Origin: Methylocystis sp. B8
Lineage (GTDB): Bacteria; Pseudomonadota; Alphaproteobacteria; Rhizobiales; Beijerinckiaceae
Length of the DNA: 64,000 bases
Assembly (NCBI RefSeq): GCF_005771425.1
Contig: NZ_VBTZ01000012.1
Span: 1-64,000 of the forward strand
Direction: 5' to 3'
Of this stretch, positions 36,316 to 46,000 are shown one piece after another. Every line of letters begins with the position of its first letter. Positions within the stretch are counted from its first letter, which is position 1. The position numbers and the translations under genes are program-made. The notes beneath the pieces are model-generated. The model saw only the letters and a list, made by a program, of their open reading frames with translations. It was not told the DNA's origin and ran no database searches.

Positions 36316-37494
36316 TCAGCCCTGCAGCGGCGCCGTTCCTTCGTTGAGGATGTCGAGGTAAGCGCGGTAGCTGAAAACGCGCCCCCGGCGACGCCCCGTT
36401 ATCTCGCTGACGACGCCAAGACGCTCGAGATCGGCCAGTGCGGCGTTGACGGTGGGCGCTGTTAGACCGGCACTAAGGACAAGGTCGTTTGCTGTGGCAA
36501 AAGGATGCTGCTGGAGCAGGTCGTGAATGCGCAGCGCGGACCCGGCCCGTTCGCTCTCCGTCGCAATGCGCGCCCGATCCTTCGCGAATAGATCGGCGAT
36601 TCGCACCGCCGCATCGAAGGCCTGATTCGCCGTCTCCGCGACGCCGTCGAGGAAGAATTCGAGCCACGCCTCCCAAGCGCCGTTCTCGCGGACTTCCTGT
36701 AGCAAGCGATAATAGTCGGTGCGGCGCGTTTTCAGATAGAGGCTGAGATAGAGAAGGGGGTTGTGCAGCACGCCATTGGCGCAAAGAAAGAGCGTCACCA
36801 GAAGGCGTCCGACACGACCATTGCCGTCGAGAAAAGGATGGATGGTCTCGAACTGGACGTGGAGCAGGCCGGCCTTGATCAGCGGCGGCAGTCGCGACTC
36901 CGTCTCGTGGAAGAACCGCTCGAACGCGTCGAGGCAGGCGTCGAGCTCGCTAACAGGCGGCGGCACGAACAGCGCGTTACCAGGCCTCGTCCCGCCAATC
37001 CAATTTTGCGAACGACGAAATTCCCCAGGGTCTTTCGTCTCGCCGCGCCCGCTCTGCAGGAGACGCGCATGCAGGTCGCGAATGAGCCGTAGCGACAGCG
37101 GGAACTCTTTGAGGCGATCCAGACCGAACATCATCGCATCGACATAATTCGAGACTTCGCGAATGTCGTCGATCGGCTGGCCAGAGTGAGCCCCGGTCTC
37201 AAAGCGCAGAAGGTCCGCGAGCGTCGACTGGGTTCCCTCGATTTGCGATGAAAGCACCGCCTCCTTGCGAACATACATGTAGAGAAAGAGCTCCTGCCGC
37301 GGCAGAAGCACGGCGGCGCCGTCAAGACGACCGAGCGCCCGCTCGGCCGCGCTCAAGCGATCCAGTAGCGGGAGCAGGTTAATCTCAGGCTTTGGCGGCA
37401 AAGGCGGGGGAACGAAGGCGCGCACCAATTCTCCGCCGGCAGGCGTTTCCACGAAGCGGCAGAGTCGGGAGTTTTCTGGGGTGAGGGCGCTCAT
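36316..37494 (-). CDS. Fic-family protein with C-terminal winged helix
   Basis: 392 residues from ATG 37494. An N-terminal inhibitory helix with SSQIEGT (class II [S/T]xxxE[G/N] motif) precedes the Fic core with intact catalytic loop HPFLDGNGRVGR. The C-terminal winged helix ends LERLGVVSEITGRRRGRVFS. Fic enzymes transfer AMP from ATP to target hydroxyls; this build (Fic plus DNA-binding tail) is common on plasmids and probably self-regulating. An inverted repeat lies 24 bp upstream of the ATG and fits autoregulation. Confidence 0.9.
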   Translation of the reverse strand: MSALTPENSRLCRFVETPAGGELVRAFVPPPLPPKPEINLLPLLDRLSAAERALGRLDGAAVLLPRQELFLYMYVRKEAVLSSQIEGTQSTLADLLRFETGAHSGQPIDDIREVSNYVDAMMFGLDRLKEFPLSLRLIRDLHARLLQSGRGETKDPGEFRRSQNWIGGTRPGNALFVPPPVSELDACLDAFERFFHETESRLPPLIKAGLLHVQFETIHPFLDGNGRVGRLLVTLFLCANGVLHNPLLYLSLYLKTRRTDYYRLLQEVRENGAWEAWLEFFLDGVAETANQAFDAAVRIADLFAKDRARIATESERAGSALRIHDLLQQHPFATANDLVLSAGLTAPTVNAALADLERLGVVSEITGRRRGRVFSYRAYLDILNEGTAPLQG

Positions 37495-37517
37495 CATCGA
37501 AGCATGCCCCAAGCTTC

Positions 37518-37549
37518 TTATTTAAGCAATCATACCCCCACTTAAATAA
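37518..37549 (-). promoter_or_regulatory. Inverted-repeat operator upstream of fic
   Basis: TTATTTAAG (37518-37526) and CTTAAATAA (37541-37549) are exact reverse complements, 14 bp apart. A further TTAAG-GTGG-CTTAA lies at about 37563. The arms are A/T-rich in a GC-rich region, which makes chance unlikely. Confidence 0.65.
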
Positions 37550-37645
37550 CGCGGCGCCTAAATTAAGGTGGCTTAATTACGGGGAATTCGAACCGTCCTT
37601 TCCGGCCCCCAACGCCGAGAATCCCCCGGATATAAGATTGGCGCG

Positions 37646-38665
37646 ATGCCTCCGAAAAAGACTCTCACTACGAAGAACCTCGAAGCGCTCGGCGCCGAGC
37701 GGGTGGCCGATCTCCTGATCGAGATCGGCGACACGAATGTGGCGGTCAAACGCCGTTTGCGGCTTGAACTCGCCGGCGCGCAAAGTCCCGCCGAGGTCGC
37801 GCGCGAAATCCCCAAGCGCTTGAACGCAATCGCCCGCTCCCGGAGCTTCGTCGACTGGCAGAACCGGCGCGGTCTCGTCGATGATCTCCAGACACAGCGG
37901 CGCGCCATCGTCGATCATGTCGGCAAAACCGATCCGAAAGAAGCGCTCGATCTGATGTGGAGTTTCATGGCGCTGGCTTCTTTGGTTTTCACGCGGTGCG
38001 ATGACAGCAGCTGAACGGTGATCGGAATCTTTCACGAAGGCGTGAGCGATCTCGGGCGGCTGGCCGAAGCCGCCAAAGGCGACGCGAAAAACTTGGCCGA
38101 TCGAGCGTTTCAGGCCTTGCTCGACAATGAATATGGAGAGTTCGACGATCTTGTCACCGCTCTTAGCCCAGCGCTCGGCGACGCGGGTCTCGAACATTTG
38201 AGGCAACGCTTCGTCGCTCTGTCCAAGGAGCCCGTTAAAAAGCTCGTGGAGCACGAGCGACGAAAAATCGGCTGGTCGACGGGCGGAGCTATTTACGAAG
38301 ACGATATCGCTAATCGTCACCGCGCCCACGTCATCGAAATGGCGCTCAGGGACATTGCCGATGCGCAGGGCGACGTCGATGCCTTCATCGCGCAATATGA
38401 TCGCGACACACCAAAGGTTCCACGCATCGCTGATCGGCTTCTTGCGGCTGGCCGAGCTGCGGAAGCTTTACAGGCGATCGACGCCGCGGAACACAAGCGT
38501 TCTGACTGGCCGGAATTCGAACGCGAGGACACGCGCATCGTCGCGTTCGACGCGCTCGGACGCAGCGACGACGCGCAGGCAGCGCGCTGGTCCGTCTTCG
38601 AACGATTTCTGTCGGCGGACCTTTTGCTGGCGCAGCAATGTCTTCCCGAATGGCTAAGCATATGA
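37646..38665 (+). pseudogene. DUF6880-family protein with in-frame TGA and broken end
   Basis: The frame begins MPPKKTLTTKNLEALGAERV and follows DUF6880 (RSRSFVDWQNRRGLVDDLQT, ALDLMWSFMALA). A TGA at 38012-38014 stands where Gly is expected (SSGTVIGIF), after which the same frame continues to 38665 (IGWSTGGAIYEDDIANRHR, AQYDRDTPKVPRIADRL). The end (LPEWLSI) has lost the usual C-terminus. One substitution would reopen the first break; the truncation would remain. Confidence 0.7.
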
Positions 38666-38859
38666 GGGCGCTATCTAATAACGTCAGTATGGCCGAGCGG
38701 CGAGTATGTTGCGAGCCGGGGCTTCGCATTCCATCACGAGCGGCGCTTATCACCGGATCCGACAAACCAAAGGCGAAGGTCCCTGCCTCTGTGAAGAGGC
38801 GTCTGGCGTTCCGAACGCTTCCGCCAATAGAGGTTGCGTTCGAAGTAAAGGAAACGAAC

Positions 38860-40062
38860 ATGGCCAAGATCATATGCGTGCTGTACGACGATCCGGTCGA
38901 CGGTTATCCGAAAACCTATGCGCGCAACGACGTGACCCAACCCGAGCGCTATCCTGACGGACAAACGCTGCCTTCTCCAAAAGCGATAGATTTCAAGCCG
39001 GGCACGCTCCTCGGCAGCGTCTCCGGCGAACTAGGATTGCGTAAATTCCTAGAGTCGAACGGTCATCAACTGGTCGCAACGTCTAGCAAGGACGGTAAGG
39101 ACAACGTGCTCGACCGAGAGCTTCATGATGCCGACATCGTCATCTCGCAGCCGTTTTGGCCGGCTTATATGACGCGCGAGCGAATCGCGAAGGCGCCCAA
39201 GCTCAAACTCATCGTGACCGCCGGCATTGGGTCCGACCACACCGACCTGCAAGCGGCGATCGATCGCAACATCACTGTCGCCGAGGTCACCTACTGCAAT
39301 AGCATCAGCGTATCGGAGCATGTGGTCATGATGATCCTTGCGCTGGTGCGCAATTACATCCCTTCATACCAATGGGTCGTGAAAGGCGGCTGGAATATTG
39401 CCGATTGCGTTACGCGTTCTTATGATCTGGAAGCCATGCAGGTCGGCACCGTCGCAGCCGGCCGCATCGGATCGGCCGTACTGCGGCGGCTGAAGCCCTT
39501 CGATGTCGGCCTTCACTATTTCGAGCGCCATCGTCTTCCAGAGTCGGTCGAACGGGAACTGAACGTGACGTACCACCCGAGCGTGGAAAGCATGGTCGCG
39601 GTTTGCGACGTCGTCACCATTAATTGCCCGCTGCACCCCGAGACCGAACATCTGTTCAATGACGCATTGATCGCGAGAATGAAACGCGGCTCGTACATCG
39701 TCAATACAGCGCGGGGAAAAATCTGCGATCGCGACGCCATCGTGCGTGCGCTCGAAAGCGGACAATTGGCCGGATATGCGGGCGATGTCTGGTTTCCTCA
39801 ACCAGCGCCGGTCGACCATCCGTGGAGAACGATGCCGCACCATGGTATGACGCCGCATATCGCTGGCACCAGCCTGACGGCGCAGACACGTTATGCAGCT
39901 GGCGTGCGCGAGATTCTCGAATGCTGGTTCGACAATCGCCCGATCCGCGATGAATACCTCATCGTCGCCGCAGGCAAGCTCGCCGGCGCCGGCGCACATT
40001 CTTACAGCGCGGGCGATGCAACCGGCGGATCGGAAGAAGCCGCCCGATTCAAAAGAAACTGA
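38860..40062 (+). CDS. fdh: NAD-dependent formate dehydrogenase
   Basis: 400 residues, co-linear with Pseudomonas sp. 101 FDH. It oxidises formate to CO2 with NAD+, needing no metal. Visible: the formate site region ISQPFWPAY and AGIGSDH, the NAD+-binding loop GTVAAGRIG, Arg in VNTARGKICDRDA, Gln in WFPQPAPVDHPW and catalytic His in GMTPHIAGTS. ATG at 38860 follows AAAGGAAACGAAC; the longer frame from 38638 is not supported. In a methylotroph it would supply NADH from C1 oxidation. It stands alone, flanked by a broken gene and a lipoprotein, as portable cargo. Confidence 0.95.
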   Translation: MAKIICVLYDDPVDGYPKTYARNDVTQPERYPDGQTLPSPKAIDFKPGTLLGSVSGELGLRKFLESNGHQLVATSSKDGKDNVLDRELHDADIVISQPFWPAYMTRERIAKAPKLKLIVTAGIGSDHTDLQAAIDRNITVAEVTYCNSISVSEHVVMMILALVRNYIPSYQWVVKGGWNIADCVTRSYDLEAMQVGTVAAGRIGSAVLRRLKPFDVGLHYFERHRLPESVERELNVTYHPSVESMVAVCDVVTINCPLHPETEHLFNDALIARMKRGSYIVNTARGKICDRDAIVRALESGQLAGYAGDVWFPQPAPVDHPWRTMPHHGMTPHIAGTSLTAQTRYAAGVREILECWFDNRPIRDEYLIVAAGKLAGAGAHSYSAGDATGGSEEAARFKRN

Positions 40063-40285
40063 CATCACACAGAAATGTTTCGAGGGACTGGCGCTTTCAT
40101 TCGGCAGCGGCTCCGATAGCGGACCAGAAACTCGGAACGACTAAGGATGATGATCGCGTTCGTCAAAGGCCCGCCGCGGGTCACGAGCGCGGCGCAAAGT
40201 TCCTTGTAGCAGTGTTTCAACACCCTAAAGTAACTTCGGCCGTTGCTCCTAAAAATTAGGGAGCAGAAAATTCAGGGAGGGTGGC

Positions 40286-40618
40286 ATGTATCCTAAGCCA
40301 GCCCAAATATGTGCCTTCGTTTTCATGTCAAGCGCAATATCCCTATCCGCGTGCGGCAGTGGAGAAAAAGATGAAGCGCTTGGCCGTTTAATTGCGGATT
40401 GCCAGATGTCGGCTCACTATGCGATGGCAGATTCGCCTTTAACGGACGAAAAGAAGCACGTTGCAATTGGAGACTACGTTGAACGATGCTTGAGAGAAGG
40501 CGGACTGCAACCACAGCCGGATGAGTCTTGCGTTGAAACTCCTCAATCAGCTGAGGACGGCAAGAGTTTTGTCAAGCCTCTCAAGAAATGCTGGAAATAC
40601 AGCAAATCCTCTAACTGA
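40286..40618 (+). CDS. Small lipoprotein
   Basis: 110 residues with a lipoprotein signal (lipobox ISLSAC) and four later Cys (DCQ, RCL, SCV, KCW) that could pair. RBS AGGGAGGG. A small hairpin TGCTCC...GGAGCA lies upstream near 40250. Function unknown. Confidence 0.65.
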   Translation: MYPKPAQICAFVFMSSAISLSACGSGEKDEALGRLIADCQMSAHYAMADSPLTDEKKHVAIGDYVERCLREGGLQPQPDESCVETPQSAEDGKSFVKPLKKCWKYSKSSN

Positions 40619-40766
40619 AACCGTCTTGCTCCAATTGTCATCGAGCAGGAGTGATTACGAATAGCTGGGATGGCGCGACTGAGAATATCTCAGCTCGTGT
40701 CGTCTCTCGCCGCCGAAGCCCAAAGTCAATCCTGTCGCCTTTGCGAAGGGCATACATGCGCCAGAA

Positions 40767-40838
40767 GCAGACATGCGTGCGGGAGCGCGCTTGAATTTTG
40801 CAGCAGACATGCGTGCGGGAGCACGCTTGAATTTTGCA
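40767..40838. repeat. 36-bp tandem duplication
   Basis: Two adjacent copies of a 36-bp unit (40767-40802, 40803-40838), differing at one or two bases and containing ACATGCGTGCGGGAGC. It lies in a 400-bp stretch (40619-41016) without a supported gene. Confidence 0.7.
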
Positions 40839-41016
40839 AAAGGGTTTCCGATTGCGTCGAAAGGTCACCAGCGGATCAGCGCACGCCCAACTGTGTTCAA
40901 TACACGGTCGTTTTATGGACACTCAAAAAGCTCTGACATCTCAACACGGCAGCGCAAGCGCCGCGGGCGCGGACGGCTCAGGCGTCGCAGATGATTTTTA
41001 CCGATCTTCGGACCCG

Positions 41017-41643
41017 TCAATTGTCGGTGACGAAGCAATTGCCACTCGCCGACTTAACCCTTTTGCAGATGGCCGCGGCGGCCTCCTTGCTCATGCCGCC
41101 GACATTTACATAATAAACGAACTTGTCGCCATGCTTCACGTAACGGTAGCCCAGCCGGCGGCCGCCGATCTGCGAGCCGTATTTGCTCGCCACTTTTCTC
41201 ATTAACTCGCGCGCTTCGGCCTTGGACTTGGCCACCCCCAATTGGACGGCAAATAACCTGCCCAGAACTTTGCTGGGGGCCGGGGCCGGCGCGTTATTTT
41301 GCGCAACCCGAGCCTCACCCGCCGCGGCCATTGCGGGCTTGGTAGCATGCGCGGTCGTCTTGGCTCCTGCGCTCTCGGGCGTGCCGCCGACCATCTTGTC
41401 TTGTTCGCGTGAGAGCTTTGCCTTCGGCGGTACGATCGCCGGGGCTTCCGCCGGTTTGTCTGCCGAGGCGATGGTCGCGATTTCCTGAGGCGCTATGCGA
41501 CCGCTGTAGCTGTGCGCGAGTGTCCAAACCAGACCATCCCCTGCCAAGGCCCCTACGATGGCGAAAGCCAGTATGCCGGCAGTGACGCGGGGCAAATGGG
41601 CGTTCGGATCGTGCTCGACAGTTCCTCGTCGCTCTACTCGCAT
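41017..41643 (-). CDS. SPOR-domain membrane protein
   Basis: 208 residues: cytoplasmic head, one membrane helix (VTAGILAFAIVGALAGDGLV), a Pro/Ala-rich periplasmic linker and a C-terminal SPOR domain (FAVQLGVAKSKAEARELMRK, GYRYVKHGDKFVYYVNVGG). SPOR domains bind denuded septal peptidoglycan, so an envelope or division role is likely. Start at 41643 is by length and could be shortened slightly. Confidence 0.78.
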   Translation of the reverse strand: MRVERRGTVEHDPNAHLPRVTAGILAFAIVGALAGDGLVWTLAHSYSGRIAPQEIATIASADKPAEAPAIVPPKAKLSREQDKMVGGTPESAGAKTTAHATKPAMAAAGEARVAQNNAPAPAPSKVLGRLFAVQLGVAKSKAEARELMRKVASKYGSQIGGRRLGYRYVKHGDKFVYYVNVGGMSKEAAAAICKRVKSASGNCFVTDN

Positions 41644-41750
41644 TTTCAGACTGCTGCGTTACTGCGATCACGATTATATATGGCGTCGATGTTTCGAAAG
41701 CGACGCTCAGCACTTGCATAAATCAGTGGCAGAGTACCGCTCGAGAAGTC

Positions 41751-41887
41751 GTCCAACACACGTTCGTTTGTTGGACACTGGTTTAAGGCGAGCCCGTGCC
41801 GTCTCGCCACCGTAGTTTCGAAGTTATGTTCGCACACAGAGCGTGGGTTGAGGTTAGCGGCCCATGAATGACCGCTTCGGGTCATTC
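41751..41887. repeat. Two short hairpins in the gap before the toprim gene
   Basis: GTCCAACA and TGTTGGAC with a 10-base loop (41751-41776), and GAATGACC and GGTCATTC with a 6-base loop (41866-41887). The second lies just past the stop of the toprim gene, read on the minus strand, but has no T-run. No gene seen in 41644-41907. Confidence 0.55.
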
Positions 41888-41907
41888 AGAGCCCTTAGAA
41901 GGGTGGA

Positions 41908-43005
41908 TCATGAATGTCCGAGATCGGTCAAACCAAGACATTCTTGGACTATCCGCCAAACTGCTGGCATTCGAGTAAATGACACGTTTGGGAACAAATG
42001 CCTCATGCGATTTCGGGAGCCTAGCTGGCTCCGAAGAGGTCCCGGCGTAAAGTGCTGCAGATCGCTGTTGAAATCTTTGCCTTGCGACACAATCGTTTCA
42101 ACATAAGCGCCCTCAGCCTTAGCGCGTTCCGCGAGTTTGCGCGCAGCGTTTCGTCCGGCGCGATCATTGTCCGCGGCAATGACGAGTCGCCGTAATCCGG
42201 TCGGAATATCCCACGCCGCGAGATGCGCCGCCGAAAGCGCCGCGACCATTGGCAGATGTGGCGCGATGTTTTTGAGTGAAAGAACGGTTTCAATGCCTTC
42301 GCCGGCGACAGCAAAATCGTCGATGGCGCCGAAGCGCACGCCATGCCCGAGAATAGCGCCGAGCGAACGACGCGGCGAAGCGACATTCGCCTTGGCGTTA
42401 CGCACCGGATCAAGAAACGTCCGATGAATTCCCATGATCTCGCCGTCATGATTGGTGACGGCGGCGACAAGCACCGGGAATTTTCGTGGCGGCGAGTCTG
42501 GATATTCGCGATAGAGTAGCGCCGGGTGATAGCGCAGCGGCGCGTCATGGAGATCGGCGGTGATTTTTTGCGCGCGCAGATACGCCTCAGCCTTTGTTCC
42601 GACGATCGGCCGCGATGCCGCCCAGATCTTGCGAGCGAGCGCGATCGTGTCGGGTTCGCCCGAGTATCTGCTTTGTAGCTCAGGAAGCGTCTCGCGCGGC
42701 GTTCGCAAAAACCGCCGCGCCTCATCGAGCGTATGCGTGAACGAATGGCCACCCTTCCGCGCCGCGATCAGATCGAGAAGGTCACCATGTTCACCGCTTG
42801 CGGCGTCGGTCCATTTCCCGCGCGCGCCTTTGCTAGAGAGCGGACCCTTGAGGCGAAGGAACAGGCTGCGGCCCGCATGATTGTTAACGTCGCCGACGAT
42901 CCAGTAATTGCCAGATCGTCGGCCATTGGAGAGATAGTGCTTGCACACAGCCTCGACATTTTCGGCAAGTCCGCGTGACAATTCCCGCGCCCGGCTTTCC
43001 ATCAT
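41908..43005 (-). CDS. Toprim-domain primase-like protein (DUF7146 type)
   Basis: About 365 residues. The N-terminal zinc-finger-like or DUF7146 region (SLFLRLKGPLSSKGARGKWT, ASGEHGDLLDLIAARKG) is followed by a Toprim domain (AVAGEGIETVLSLKNIAPHL, LVIAADNDRAGRNAARKLAE) with the E and DxD-like acidic residues present. Found on many alphaproteobacterial plasmids; probably primes DNA replication or transfer. AGGAGG precedes ATGs at 43005 and 43002. It starts 12 bp after the methylase-helicase stop, as part of that operon. Confidence 0.85.
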   Translation of the reverse strand: MMESRARELSRGLAENVEAVCKHYLSNGRRSGNYWIVGDVNNHAGRSLFLRLKGPLSSKGARGKWTDAASGEHGDLLDLIAARKGGHSFTHTLDEARRFLRTPRETLPELQSRYSGEPDTIALARKIWAASRPIVGTKAEAYLRAQKITADLHDAPLRYHPALLYREYPDSPPRKFPVLVAAVTNHDGEIMGIHRTFLDPVRNAKANVASPRRSLGAILGHGVRFGAIDDFAVAGEGIETVLSLKNIAPHLPMVAALSAAHLAAWDIPTGLRRLVIAADNDRAGRNAARKLAERAKAEGAYVETIVSQGKDFNSDLQHFTPGPLRSQLGSRNRMRHLFPNVSFTRMPAVWRIVQECLGLTDLGHS

Positions 43006-43016
43006 CGCCTCCTGTC

Positions 43017-46000
43017 TCAATTGGCGGCGCGCGTTGCCGGCGCGATGCGCAGCAACGGGTGGCGATCGAGCAGTTTCTCTATGATCGACGCGACCTCGTC
43101 GCCGAGCGGCACAAAGAGTCGCAGCTTCCAGGCGATAATTTCCGACATGAGGCCCAACGCCTTCAGTCGATCGACGCTTGTGTCTGCAAAGCCGACGAGT
43201 TCGAGTCGCTGTCGGTTCATGACGAGAGAGCGTTTAAGAACCAGGCCGTCAGCCAAGATAAGACTCGCGCCGTCCTGCATGACGGCGGCAATCGCCGTCG
43301 CTGGCGCGAGGGCAGGGGCGTCGCCGCCGGAGGATTCGAGCAGCGCCGCGGCGCTCTCCGGCGAGAGAGCCGCCCGATGATGCGCTCGCCCTCGTCGGTT
43401 TGCAGCCGATAGACTCGCGCGGTTTCATCGGGGAGCCGGTTCCAGACCGGCAGCAGCAAGCCGGTGACCATATGAAATGTGCTCTCAGTCAATTCAGGAA
43501 TATCGGCGACCTCGGCCTCCCACGCCGCCTGAAATTCGCTCGTACTGACCTCACGCCAAAGCGACCGCTTCAGTGCTTCGACGGAGATCACATCGCGCTG
43601 CGCCGGCCGCAGCAGACGCGCCCGTGGCTGAATCGACCCGTCGTCCAGCATAAGGCCGGACGCCGGTAGTTTGACCGCGGCGCGGCCCGATTGCTCGTTG
43701 ATCATGAGGCGAGCCGATTGAGATGCGGTCGCCAGTTCGAGCGCCTCGGCAAGCGTCGTGACCCGCGTCCTGTCCTTGCGCGCAATCGTCAGCAATTGCG
43801 TTTGCGCGCCGCTCTCGGCGTGAGAGGCGATCATCTGACGTCCCGTCACGACGAGGCTTTGGGCCGTGACCGTCTCGACGCCTCGATCGAAGACTCCAGC
43901 CTGGACCGCCGCCTCGACCTGCGCCTCCATCAGCCCCTCGAAGACTTCGAACAGGCGGTTCTGCAGCGCGCTCGGCAAAGCGAGGATGCGATTGAGGAAA
44001 GTCGAGATCGGCGGCAATTCCTCCTTGAGGCTGCCGTCCTGGTCAGTGAGATCGAGGCCGGTCGCTTCCGTAAAGCGCGTCAATGAGCAGCCTTCGACCT
44101 TTCCCGAAAACATCAGCTGATAGAGCTGCCGCAAAGCGCTGCGCCCATAGGGGGATTCGAGATTATCCTCCGGCCGGAACAGGCCTTGACCGCCGGTCTG
44201 GCGTTGACCCCTCGTGATGGCGCCGAGCGTGTCGAGCCGCCGCGCGATCGTCGAAAGAAACCGCTTCTCGCCCTTCACATTGGTGGCGACTGGGCGAAAC
44301 AGGGGAGGCTGCGCCTGATTGGTACGATTGGTGCGGCCCAATCCCTGAATGGCGTTGTCCGCCTTCCAGCCGGGCTCCAGCAGATAATGAACACGCAACC
44401 GTTGGTTCCTGGCGCTGCGCTCGGCGTGATAGGAACGCCCCGTGCCGCCCGCGTCTGAAAAGACGAGAATGTACTTCTCGTCATCCATGAAGGCTTGCGT
44501 CTCCCCAAGATTGGCGGAAGCCGGTCGGTTTTCCACGCAGAGCCGATCCGAGCGGTCGGCGTTGGTCTTGCGGACGATCCGACGCGAACGGCCCGTGACC
44601 TCGGCGACCATGTCGGTTCGAAATCGCTGCACGATCTGGTCAAGCGCGCCCTGAACGGCGGGAAGGGCGGCGAGATGTTCGATCAACCGGTCACGCCGCT
44701 CCGTCGCCTCGCGCGATTGAACCGGATTGCCATTGTCGTCGACCACGGGGCGCGAGTGGAGATCGCCATTCTCGTCGGAATAGACTTCATAGAACTGCGT
44801 CGGGAATGAATGGGCGAGATAGTCGAGGACATATTCGCGCGGGGTGATGTCGAGGGAGAGGTCCGCCCATTCGGAAGTCGGGATTGCTGAAAGGCGGCGC
44901 TCCATTAGTGCTTCACTCGTCGAAACGATCTGAATGACGGCGGCGTGGCCGGCCTCTAAATCGCGCTCGATCGAAGCGATGAGGCTCGTGACCTTCATCG
45001 TCACAATCAGATGATTGAAGAAGCGCTGCTTGTTGGATTCGAACGCCGAGCGCGCGGCGCTCGTGGCGTTGCGGTTATAGGCCTTGCCGCCCTCGCCGGT
45101 AATGTTCGCCGCTTCCAGAGCCGCGGTCAGATTGTTGTGAATGATCTCGAAGGCGCCGGTATAGACGTCATAGATGCGGATCTGCTCTGGCAAGAGCTGG
45201 TGCTCCAGCATCTCGACCTCGACGCCCGCGTAAGACAGCGCGCGCGATGCATAGAGACCGAGCGCCTTCAAATCACGCGCCAGCACTTGCATCGCGGCGA
45301 TGCCGCCCGCCTCCATCGCCGAGACAAAATCTTGCCGCGTTGCGAAGGGCATGTCGGTCGAGCCCCAAAGGCCCAGACGCGTGGCGTAGGCGAGATTGGC
45401 GACGGTCGTCGCGCCCGTTGCCGAGACATAGAGAACGCGGGCGTCGGGCAGGGCGTTCTGTAACCTCAGGCCCGCGCGGCCTTGCTGGGAGGCGGTCTTC
45501 TCGCCGCGCCCGCCCTTGTGGCCGACGGCGTTGGCGAGGGCGTGCGCCTCGTCAAAGACGATGACGCCATCAAATTCCGATCCCTGCCAGTCGATAATTT
45601 GCGTCAGGCGCGAGGCTTTGAGCGCACCGTCGCGGCCCTGACGTTCGTCGGAGCGCAGCGTGGCGTAGGTCGTAAAGAGAATGCCTTCGGCAAGACGTGA
45701 TCGGCGTTCCCTGCTTGAAGCGCGACAGCGGAACGATCTGGAGCTTTTCCTGCCCCAACGCCGCCCAGTCGCGCTGAGCGTCCTCGATGAGCTTGTCGGA
45801 TTTTGAGATCCAGAGCGCCTTGCGGCGACCTTTCAGCCAATTGTCGAGAACGACGCCAGCGACCTGACGACCTTTACCGGCGCCGGTGCCGTCGCCGAGA
45901 TAATAGCCGCGGCGAAAGCGGACCGCTTTGTCGGCGTCGTCGGGAGCGGCCGAGACCGTATCGAAGCTCTCATTGACGAGGAAAGCGCCGGCGAGATGAT

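Noticed and set aside
37577-38395. 272-codon minus-strand ORF opposite the DUF6880 gene
   Set aside because: The plus strand matches DUF6880 on both sides of a single in-frame TGA; the minus frame is long only because of codon bias.
39364-40068. 234-codon minus-strand ORF opposite fdh
   Set aside because: Antisense shadow of a highly conserved enzyme gene; no motif and no RBS.
41183-41488. 101-codon plus-strand ORF opposite the SPOR gene
   Set aside because: Hydrophobic shadow of the Ala/Pro-rich linker; the SPOR domain is clear on the other strand.
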